Below are positions 41,785 to 49,742 of a stretch of DNA of 64,000 nucleotides, one piece after another. The stretch lies in contig JAPNXP010000012.1 of NCBI GenBank assembly GCA_028753945.1, forward strand, positions 124,001 through 188,000. Reading direction: 5' to 3'. The stretch comes from Hexactinellida sp. DTS-2022 (lineage: Eukaryota > Porifera > Hexactinellida). The translations under genes were made by a program, and so were the position numbers. The notes below the pieces were generated by a model. That model was given only the letters and a program-made list of their open reading frames with translations, searched no databases and had not been told where the DNA came from. Numbering within the stretch: the stretch's first letter is position 1; each line of letters begins with the position of its first letter.

Positions 41785-44700
41785 ATGAGTTATGAGAGTG
41801 ATGACGACTACGATGCCCCTATGGAGGATACCGTTATCACCGGGTCCATGCCACAATCCCTACCGGAGGCTCTGCCATCAATCGTAGCAGCAGACCACTC
41901 AGAAGATGTCTCGTCTGACAGAGAAGAAGTGGAGCCTCTCTCTGACGCGTGCAAGTCAATGGGGGTACCGGAAGACTCCGAAGACAATGTGATTAACCTG
42001 GACGTGGCTAGAAGTAACAAGGAGGAGCTTCCCGAGGATATCGATCCGGAGGTAGTAAAGGCGAAACTGGAAGAGAGCAAGCTGCTGCAGAAGAAGAACC
42101 AGGCGGAGGCGGCTATTCACTTCCCGGCCTACCGACCGGACGGAGTGCTGAGGTTCCAGAGTCTGTTCGCTGTCAACATTCCGGCTTCCATAGCAGATGT
42201 GTGGGAGAGCGCGAGGAAGCCCAAACTCAAGAAAAAGCACAAATTCCATCAACACACCTTCGCTACCACGACAGAACCTCCCCCTGCCTACCTGCCTGAC
42301 GACGAGGTCGAGTTCCTCCGCACCTGGTCAGACGAGAAGTGCAGAGAGATACAGAATGCGGACCCCAACTCGCACTTCTCTTCCGGAAAGAAAGGAACAG
42401 ATAAACTGGGTAGGAAAGACAGATATTTTCCAGAGTGGAGAGTTGGACCCGCTAAGCTCCTCTTTGACCAGTCGGGTGTCCCCCTGGAAGCGCCCGAGAC
42501 ATACCAATACAACTTTATACAAAAGGAAGCAAAGCCTGACCCATCGAAGCGAGATGGCACAAGCCGCGTTGTAAGCGAGGATGAGGGGAAGCCTCCCTCA
42601 CCAGAGCCAGCAGAACTTGACAGGAATAGACACAAACTAAACCCACACGCCTTCTTGATGATAACTCAGAATGATTGGGAGAATGACGTCATCATTAACC
42701 CTGAAAAGCAGTTGGATAAAGTGTCTAAAGTTAGAGATGGGAAGTGGTATACAGAGCCGAAAGTGCCTACTGAATTTACAGACTCGTATACCAACTCTTC
42801 TAAACCCGACACACAAACTTCTCAGCTCACAAACTCGATATTTCCTCCTGAGAATGAGCGTCTAGTTAGCGGTGCATGGATCGATGATATCATTTGGGAC
42901 ATTTCCTCGTTCAACCCCCCCAAGCCCCTCCCCATGGTTCTCGATCCTCTCGACTCTGATCTTGCCTTTGACCACTTCTTTTCTAAGTTCTACGACTCAA
43001 AGTCGCAAGTCAAGAAGAAACACATCCCAGAAGGACACAATGTGAATGACGACATGTTAGACCCCACGACCGACCCGTTTAATATCTCTAACGACGATTA
43101 CTATTGCCTGGTGGAGAGCGGGCGCGAGAGAGCGCAGGGAGACGCTCTCGGCTACGGAACTAAGATCGAGCACTCCATCCCGGCCAACCAACTCTGCACT
43201 GCTCTCTTCCCCGCTCAGCTGACTCCGTACGAGAAGCGGAGACTGCATCGTCCTCAAATTACTTCCGTGCGAAAGCGTACCGAACCAGAGTTCATTTCTA
43301 TCTCTAACTTAGTCCGCTACGCGGATGAGAAGCAGAGAGATAGACAGAGGGAGAGAGATGCCAGTGGGGGCGGTGACGTGTTCTTTATGAGATCGTTTGA
43401 GGACTTGTCTGCTAAAGACGGACATCTCGTTCTGGGCGAGTATTGCGAAGAACATCCCCCGTTAATTTCCATGGTAGGCATGGCATCTCGTGTGATCACT
43501 TATTACAGGAAGGCCCCAAAGGGGAGTGAGCCTGTACACCAGACACCATTCCCTTACGGAGACACGTATCCGGCTAAGCAGCCCCCCTTCCTGCTCGGGA
43601 AGCTAGCTCCAGGGACTCGCATCTCCACCATTGACAACAAGCTGTTCACGTCTCCGGTGTATCTACACAGCATGCCGGACACCGACTTTCTGCTCATAAG
43701 AACCCGCGACGGCATCTTTATACGCAAGGTTTCAGCTGTGCTTTGTATCGGACAACAAAATCCGAAGGTCGAGGTGCCGCACCCTAACTCAAGACAAGCT
43801 GGTAACATTATGAAGGACTTGTTTCTCGTTAGACTCTACAGGATGTTCTTAGCGAACGACGAAGAACCGAAACGAGTTAAAATGGAAGCTGTAAATAACA
43901 CTTTCCAGCATCTCTCTGAGAATTTCGTTCGCAAAACTCTCCGCCAATGTTCGGACCTGGTCAAAGCCGGGCCCGACTTCTCGTACTGGGTTCTGAAGCG
44001 GGACTTCCGTCTGCCCACGGAGGAGGAGCTCTGCCTCATAATCTCCCCCGAGCAGCTCTGCACCTACTACAGCATGCAGGCCGGCGAGCAGCGGCTCCGG
44101 GACGCGGGCTACACGGGCACTGCCATCAGCAGCGAGGCGGAGGACGAGGACTCAGACGATGACGTAGCCAAGATCGAGGATGAGATCATGACCGCGCCTT
44201 GGCGTACCACCAAGCACTACCTCGCGGCCATGCAGGGTAAATACACACTTAACGTAAACGGGATTGCAGACCCGACCGGGTGTAATCAGGGATTCGCTTA
44301 CATGAAAATGCCGAAGAGAGCATCCGCACAAACTCCCCTGACCCCTATGGCCCCAGCGGGGCTGTCTCCCTCCCTGGGAGACCGTCCCCGGGCTAACATC
44401 CGAGGGACAGACGCAGATCTCCGGAAACTGAGAGTTAACGAAGCTCGATCTGTTTTGAAGAACAAGTTCAACATTCCAGACTCGGCCCTTAAGGAGATGG
44501 GGCGGTGGAAGTGCATAAAGAAACTGATTGAGCTCTCTAACAGTGCGGTTATTCAGGGAGACGGGGGAGGTGTCACTAAATTCGCGAGAGGTGTTAAGGT
44601 TACACAAAGCGAGCAACAAGATAAATATCGCAAGGATTGCCAGAGAATATTCGACATCCAGAATAAGATCCTCGCTTCTCAAGAGGTGATTAGCACTGAT

Positions 44701-46716
44701 GAAGACTCGTCCAGCGGCTCCGAGACAGAAATGGAGCTCGCGAGAGATCTGGAGAACATCATGTCCGACTCTTCGTCTCTAACTGTTCCCAAGCCTCTCT
44801 CTTCCAACAGCAAGGAATCTGGTATCTCTGCTTTCTCAGCTAGGACCTCTTCCTCTTCCTCTCGACAGACCGACCATCGGAGGAAAACCTCCTTTATTTC
44901 GGACAGGACCCCCGCTCTAGACTCGGACGAGGAGTCCGTAGGCAGCAACCAGTCCGTGGTGGGACGGAGACTCTTGATAAAGCGGACCTACAGAAAGGAT
45001 GGGAAAGAGTTCGTGAGACAGGAGATAGTTAAGAACGCCGCGGTTATCGACGCCTATGTGAAGATAAATAAAGAGAAAGGCAACAGTCTGAGAGCCCAGC
45101 TGCAGGTGGAGAAGGACAAGGAGGACATGAAGCGGCAGAAGAGGAAGCTGATGCAGCAGCTGCGCCGACTCAAGAGCACGGACGGCAAGGAGAGAGTCCA
45201 GCCTCGACACCCCACCATTGACGCTCACAAGCACTTCAAGAGGCCCTACCGCACTGGGGTCAGCGCGCTAACGAAGGGAATACTCAGTCCGAGTAAGACT
45301 ACAACCAAGAAGTGCTCCGCTTGCGGGGAAATCGGTCACCTGCGAAGCAACCGGTCCTGTCCCCTCTACGAGCGGAAGTCGGGCAGTGGGCGGGGCGGGA
45401 TGCACAAGAGGCCCCGCGTACAAGTGGCGATGACAGAAGAGGAGCAGGATAAACTGGTGGCAGAGTCTATGGGGAAGGAGGATGGCCTCGTTAGGACCGA
45501 GGGGGTTAAAATGGTATTCAGTAAAGCCTGGGTGGAGAATGCAACTAAAGTTTCAAGGGACGCTCTCAAGCTTAGGTTCCCGAAAATAAAAACTCCGCTT
45601 TCGCAGAGCATTTCCTATAGCCCCCTGGGCGGGAAGCAGCGCAAGAGAGGGCCCAAGAGCAGAGCTAGCTTCGAGTACCCCAAGGCTCCTGATAAAGTAA
45701 AGAGACGCCGCTCGACCCCTCTCTTGTCCTTCTGTACCATTCTGGAGGAGGCCTTCAAGGAAGTAGAGGTGCTAGCTGGTGTGCAGGAATTCATGGATCC
45801 AGTCTCTTCCAAGTTGTACCCAGAATATAGAGTGTACGTTAAATCCCCGATGGACCTAAAGACAATAAAGGAAAACATATCTAATAACATGTACAAGTGT
45901 CAAGAGGATTTCCTAGAGCACGTATCTCTCCTGTTACTGAATTCCACCAGATTCAACGGGCCCGACCACGAACTTACAAAGGTAGCTGGGAACATTGTTA
46001 AGACTTTCAAGGAGTGTTTGGCTTCCAAATCCTCTCGCATTAGAGAGCTGGAGTTGGAGATATATCCAATAATTGGTAAGGACCCGCTTTTGTCTCTGTC
46101 GCTGATATTCCGAGAGATAACGAGGGAGGTGAGCATGCTGCCCGGCGCTGCTCACTTCATCTACCCGCTCATCAAGGAGGAGGCACACGGGTACACGGAC
46201 CTGGTGAGAGAGCCGGTATTCCTGATACAGATCTATCAGAGCTGTAAGAAGTGTAGCTACAGGTCGAGGGACGAGTTCCTATCGCGCATCGATCTACTTG
46301 TGAATAACTCCGTAAGTTACTACGGGGCCGAACACGCCAACACGAGATGTGCTGATGTCCTGCGTCAACACGGAATGGAGCTGTTGGCTGACTACAGCGA
46401 GAAGCTCTCAGAGCTAGAACAGAAGATCCTTCTGCCCCACAGCCCCTCCAACCTCTTATCTGAGACCGTAGTCAGCGGGAACCTCGAGGACTCTAAGGAC
46501 ACGTCTCTGCAGGAGGGAGAGCTCCTAGCAGACACGCCTGCGTTCGAAGACACAGTGATAGACACAGTGGTTGACTGTGGAGATATGAACCTGATCGAGG
46601 AGGAAATAACGGACGACATATCCGAGGACGAGGCTGCGTACTCGTATGAACAGCCGTACACCACTTCTGATGAGAACGACGAGTCCTATGGAGCTGTGAA
46701 CGGGAATGCAACTTGA
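41785..46716 (+). CDS. TAF1: TAF1, largest TFIID subunit, in one uninterrupted exon
   Basis: 1643 residues with no intron (human TAF1 is about 1890 residues in some 38 exons). TAF1 scaffolds TFIID and contacts core promoters. Seen: an acidic N-terminus; FPAYRPDGVLRFQSLF; the central DUF3591 core (about residues 330-850) with ASGGGDVFFMRS, HSIPANQL and LPTEEELCLIISPEQ; GTDADLRKLRVNEAR; the zinc knuckle CSACGEIGHLRSNRSC (about 1178-1193); and two bromodomains. Bromodomain 1 (about 1315-1415) keeps the acetyl-lysine-binding Asn in RFNGP (Asn 1391). Bromodomain 2 (about 1437-1538) has SYYG where YNG is expected (Tyr 1513) and an altered ZA loop (REPVFL for NPMDL), so it probably does not bind acetyl-lysine. 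The end is acidic. The N-terminal TBP-binding TAND region is not obvious. Confidence 0.95.
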   Translation: MSYESDDDYDAPMEDTVITGSMPQSLPEALPSIVAADHSEDVSSDREEVEPLSDACKSMGVPEDSEDNVINLDVARSNKEELPEDIDPEVVKAKLEESKLLQKKNQAEAAIHFPAYRPDGVLRFQSLFAVNIPASIADVWESARKPKLKKKHKFHQHTFATTTEPPPAYLPDDEVEFLRTWSDEKCREIQNADPNSHFSSGKKGTDKLGRKDRYFPEWRVGPAKLLFDQSGVPLEAPETYQYNFIQKEAKPDPSKRDGTSRVVSEDEGKPPSPEPAELDRNRHKLNPHAFLMITQNDWENDVIINPEKQLDKVSKVRDGKWYTEPKVPTEFTDSYTNSSKPDTQTSQLTNSIFPPENERLVSGAWIDDIIWDISSFNPPKPLPMVLDPLDSDLAFDHFFSKFYDSKSQVKKKHIPEGHNVNDDMLDPTTDPFNISNDDYYCLVESGRERAQGDALGYGTKIEHSIPANQLCTALFPAQLTPYEKRRLHRPQITSVRKRTEPEFISISNLVRYADEKQRDRQRERDASGGGDVFFMRSFEDLSAKDGHLVLGEYCEEHPPLISMVGMASRVITYYRKAPKGSEPVHQTPFPYGDTYPAKQPPFLLGKLAPGTRISTIDNKLFTSPVYLHSMPDTDFLLIRTRDGIFIRKVSAVLCIGQQNPKVEVPHPNSRQAGNIMKDLFLVRLYRMFLANDEEPKRVKMEAVNNTFQHLSENFVRKTLRQCSDLVKAGPDFSYWVLKRDFRLPTEEELCLIISPEQLCTYYSMQAGEQRLRDAGYTGTAISSEAEDEDSDDDVAKIEDEIMTAPWRTTKHYLAAMQGKYTLNVNGIADPTGCNQGFAYMKMPKRASAQTPLTPMAPAGLSPSLGDRPRANIRGTDADLRKLRVNEARSVLKNKFNIPDSALKEMGRWKCIKKLIELSNSAVIQGDGGGVTKFARGVKVTQSEQQDKYRKDCQRIFDIQNKILASQEVISTDEDSSSGSETEMELARDLENIMSDSSSLTVPKPLSSNSKESGISAFSARTSSSSSRQTDHRRKTSFISDRTPALDSDEESVGSNQSVVGRRLLIKRTYRKDGKEFVRQEIVKNAAVIDAYVKINKEKGNSLRAQLQVEKDKEDMKRQKRKLMQQLRRLKSTDGKERVQPRHPTIDAHKHFKRPYRTGVSALTKGILSPSKTTTKKCSACGEIGHLRSNRSCPLYERKSGSGRGGMHKRPRVQVAMTEEEQDKLVAESMGKEDGLVRTEGVKMVFSKAWVENATKVSRDALKLRFPKIKTPLSQSISYSPLGGKQRKRGPKSRASFEYPKAPDKVKRRRSTPLLSFCTILEEAFKEVEVLAGVQEFMDPVSSKLYPEYRVYVKSPMDLKTIKENISNNMYKCQEDFLEHVSLLLLNSTRFNGPDHELTKVAGNIVKTFKECLASKSSRIRELELEIYPIIGKDPLLSLSLIFREITREVSMLPGAAHFIYPLIKEEAHGYTDLVREPVFLIQIYQSCKKCSYRSRDEFLSRIDLLVNNSVSYYGAEHANTRCADVLRQHGMELLADYSEKLSELEQKILLPHSPSNLLSETVVSGNLEDSKDTSLQEGELLADTPAFEDTVIDTVVDCGDMNLIEEEITDDISEDEAAYSYEQPYTTSDENDESYGAVNGNAT

Positions 46717-46875
46717 TGGGTATGCTGTATTCATTTATTTTAAAGGTATTTTAATTTGTTATGGTGTACTTTATACTAATAATAATATAATCATAAATAT
46801 TGTTATACGTATACTCACATTGGGTGATCTTTATCGCAATCCAGATACAATTTCGGTTCTAATAACTAGCGGTGA

Positions 46876-47751
46876 ATGGCTGTAATGGACGGAGCTGGAA
46901 ATGCAAAGGAGTTGGCGATATTTGTGGTCGATTCTTTCAGTGAGACTCCCTTCAGTGGGAACCCCGCTGCGGTCTGTCTCGTCCCGTACAGCACTAGTCT
47001 AACTGAAGAGAATAAGCAGAGAATCGCTGCTGAGATGAACCATTCAGAAACAGCCTTCATACAGGAGCTCAGTTCTGAGCAGCTGTTTGGAACTGCTTCT
47101 CTGTTCAACCTCCAATGGTTCACTCCCACGTGTGAAGTGTCCATGTGCGGACACGCCACCCTAGCGTCTGCGTACATTCTCTTCACGCAGTGCCGTAACT
47201 GTAATAAGGAAATCTCATTCTCTGCCAAATGCGGCACTTTGAAAACTCACATGACCCCCGAAGGCTCTGTCTCTATGGACTTTCCTCTGGCCAGTTTGGA
47301 GGACACGAAAGAAGACGTGTCGAGTATCCTTAGAGTTGTTCTCGGGGATCTGTTGCCTCAAATCGAGCACAAGTTCTCTCCGCAAACAGGGAAGTTATTG
47401 ATAAGACTACCTGACGACTTCCCGCTTGAGTCCCTGACGTTTGATATCCCGAGTCTCCTGGAGCACAAGGGCGCAGTGAGAGGCGTTATTCTGACCCAAA
47501 GAGGCAGCGGAGGGTACGACTTTATCTCGCGCTACTTCTCGCCCTGGAATGGCATTTCTGAGGACCCGGTCACTGGCTCCGCCCACACAGTGCTCGCTGC
47601 CTACTGGCGCCCAGAGCTAGGCAAGAGCGAGTTTTCTGCTCGGCAGTGCTCGGCGAGAGGCGGAGACGTAAGAGTTAAGGTGTTGGACAACAATAGAGTG
47701 GGGCTGTCCGGGAGTGCTACGCTAGTTCTGAAGGGAACACTGCACGTGTAG
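46876..47751 (+). CDS. PBLD: PBLD, phenazine-biosynthesis-like (PhzF family) protein
   Basis: A 291-residue intronless protein (human PBLD 288). It belongs to the PhzF isomerase fold family; the animal substrate is not established. Seen: VDSFSETPFSGNPAAVC, the catalytic Glu in MNHSETAFI (Glu 58), WFTPTCEVSMCGHATLASA, and ISEDPVTGSAHTVLAAYW, all matching human PBLD in order. A second in-frame ATG at 46885 is an alternative start. An acceptor-like TAACTAG (AG 46868-46869) lies just upstream. Confidence 0.95.
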   Translation: MAVMDGAGNAKELAIFVVDSFSETPFSGNPAAVCLVPYSTSLTEENKQRIAAEMNHSETAFIQELSSEQLFGTASLFNLQWFTPTCEVSMCGHATLASAYILFTQCRNCNKEISFSAKCGTLKTHMTPEGSVSMDFPLASLEDTKEDVSSILRVVLGDLLPQIEHKFSPQTGKLLIRLPDDFPLESLTFDIPSLLEHKGAVRGVILTQRGSGGYDFISRYFSPWNGISEDPVTGSAHTVLAAYWRPELGKSEFSARQCSARGGDVRVKVLDNNRVGLSGSATLVLKGTLHV

Positions 47752-47829
47752 ATTCACTTAAGGTTACCTTTAGTTTGTCACTTCATTGTATCTATTGTAA
47801 TTACTGCATAATTATGTATTAGCTGCCAT

Positions 47830-49608
47830 ATGTCCGAACAGAGAGTGCGACCAGACCACTTTATTAGCGAGCAGAGCTCTGTATTCTCGCACCCCCGTCT
47901 CTCGCAGCACAGAATCGATGACCACATAGACTACTTGTCCAGCGCGCTCTCGGACCTGCAGTCCCGGGCCGGCCAGCTGGCTGAAGAGAATACTCAGCTG
48001 CACCACCTCCTGACCGACAGGTCTGAAACAGACCAACAGATGCCACAGCAGGAGAGAGAGGTTCCTTCCAAAGCAACAGTCCCTATCCGGGAGGATCTGG
48101 CTACTCAGGCCTATGTAGAGAAGGCACCACAAGGTAATATACTCGGTATGTGCTGTATTATTCTGTATTACTATTTTATTCGATTAGGAAGTCTAACAGC
48201 TGAGCTGGGCCTGCTGAAAGAAGAGAACTCTTATCTGAAGAGCAAACTGGCAGTCGAGGAGACAGTGCACGAGTCTCTGCTGACGCGAGTGCAGCAGCCC
48301 TCTCTCTGCGTGGTCTGCCACTCTTCGGAGGCCATATACCCACTCCCCTCGCAGCAGAAAGAAACCGAGAGAGAAACGCTCCTGCGGAAATTGACAGCTG
48401 AGCGTGAGGAGTGCATGCGGCTGCTGACAGCTCTCAGAGACACGCTGCGGTGTGTGCGGGAGAGGGAGAGGGAGGCTGTCGCTCAGGTCAAACAGAGCGT
48501 GGACACTTCTGCTGCAGCCCTGGAGGAGAAGGACCGACTGCTGCTTAGGGCGATAGAGCTGGAGAGAGAATTAGAGAACCAGAGCAAGCTACAGGAGTCC
48601 CTTCTTAGCTCTGCCAGAGAGCAACACGAAGTCGAGTTAGAGGGAGCGAGGCGCGAGTCACTGCATAAGTACAGAGAGTTGGAAGCTAGACTGACTCAGG
48701 CTGTCTCGGATGCTAAGCTGAGAGATGGCGAAATGAGCTCTCTGAGTCAGAGCAAGCAGGTGTTGGAGCGGAAACTGAAGTCCGCTCAGTCTGACATGTT
48801 TGAGGCGGAGTCTAAGAGTATGCAGAGTGCGCACGAGCTGCGTAGCCGCGTGGGGGTGCTGGAGGCTGAGAAGCAGAACCTGTCTGGGATGGTGGAGAGT
48901 GTGCGACTGGAGCAAGAGGGCTCTGAGTGTCGAGCCGCTCAGGAGCTAGCTAGAGCGAGACAGGAAGTGGAGCAGCAGAGAGCATATTTGTTGGCAACGA
49001 GAGAGGAGAGCGCCAAGCTGAGAGAACACAGCCTCGAGGCTGAAACAGAGCGCAACAAGTTCAAGAATCAAGTACGCACTCTGAAATACGAGATGGAGAC
49101 TCTGAAAGGTAACACGCGCACTCAGCTAATGAAGCTGGGAGAAACTCACAGTCTAAGGTGTAGGAAACTGATTGAAGAGATTCACAAATTGAGAGACAGC
49201 AACGAGGTGTTAAAAGCCGCACTTGTTGAAACCCGGGAGAGAGAAGCTCAGGTTGTGTCTGGCGGTCAGAACGAGCTGAAGAGAATACAGGACAAGTTGG
49301 AGAGACAGACTCTATCTCTCAACAGGGAATTGGAAGAGACGAAGGGCTCCTTGCTGCACCTAGAGATTGTGCACAAACAGTGTAGCGAAGACAATGCCGA
49401 GTTTATACAAAGATCGATCGAGGAGAGGAGAGAGATAGAGAGGCTAACGAATGAATTGAAAGTTCTCAAAGAAAAGCGGAAAGAAGATACGATTAAAATC
49501 AAGAATTTGATGACTCGACAGAATAACTTGTTACGAGAACGACTCCAGTTGTGCGAGATGCTAGAGCAGGTATACCAGGGCCCGGAGAAAGAACGGGCCA
49601 ATACTTGA
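47830..49608 (+). CDS. SDCCAG8: SDCCAG8-like centrosomal coiled-coil protein
   Basis: Two exons, 47830-48133 and 48188-49608, giving 574 residues after removing a 54 bp intron whose length is a multiple of three and which has no in-frame stop. Almost entirely coiled coil. The non-repetitive part gives the identity: LCVVCHSSEAIYP followed by EREECMRLLTALRDTL and EAVAQVKQS aligns with human SDCCAG8 (LCLKCAQHEAVL, ERDDLMSALVSVRSSL, SAYEQVKQV), and the C-terminal MTRQNNLLRERLQL resembles LSKQNQLLLERQSL. SDCCAG8 sits at centriolar satellites and distal appendages and is needed for ciliogenesis. Coiled-coil proteins are easily confused, so this is probable rather than certain; a shorter N-terminus than human (713 residues) is apparent. 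Confidence 0.72.
   Translation: MSEQRVRPDHFISEQSSVFSHPRLSQHRIDDHIDYLSSALSDLQSRAGQLAEENTQLHHLLTDRSETDQQMPQQEREVPSKATVPIREDLATQAYVEKAPQGNILGMCCIILYYYFIRLGSLTAELGLLKEENSYLKSKLAVEETVHESLLTRVQQPSLCVVCHSSEAIYPLPSQQKETERETLLRKLTAEREECMRLLTALRDTLRCVREREREAVAQVKQSVDTSAAALEEKDRLLLRAIELERELENQSKLQESLLSSAREQHEVELEGARRESLHKYRELEARLTQAVSDAKLRDGEMSSLSQSKQVLERKLKSAQSDMFEAESKSMQSAHELRSRVGVLEAEKQNLSGMVESVRLEQEGSECRAAQELARARQEVEQQRAYLLATREESAKLREHSLEAETERNKFKNQVRTLKYEMETLKGNTRTQLMKLGETHSLRCRKLIEEIHKLRDSNEVLKAALVETREREAQVVSGGQNELKRIQDKLERQTLSLNRELEETKGSLLHLEIVHKQCSEDNAEFIQRSIEERREIERLTNELKVLKEKRKEDTIKIKNLMTRQNNLLRERLQLCEMLEQVYQGPEKERANT
48134..48187 (+). other. 54 bp intron of SDCCAG8 that is 3n and stop-free
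   Basis: GTAATA donor at 48134 and GATTAG acceptor ending at 48187. AT-rich relative to its flanks and encoding an aromatic/hydrophobic peptide (including ILYYYFIR) out of place in a coiled coil. Splicing gives APQ-GSLTAEL. Confidence 0.75.
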
Positions 49609-49720
49609 CTGCGCTACCTATCCTACTTATTTTACATTTTATAGCATTTGTCACTTGACCACTCTTACAAATAACATGTACCTTTGTACGATAACAATTC
49701 ACTGTTATTTTGTTGTTTAT

Positions 49721-49731
49721 TCTCACTTTAG
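49721..49731 (+). promoter_or_regulatory. Acceptor-like site before the SENP6/7 start codon
   Basis: TCTCACTTTAG preceded by a T-rich tract, with the AG at 49730-49731 and the ATG 12 bases later at 49743. It has the look of a genuine 3' splice site but no upstream coding exon is needed. Confidence 0.45.
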
Positions 49732-49742
49732 ACAACCCTATT

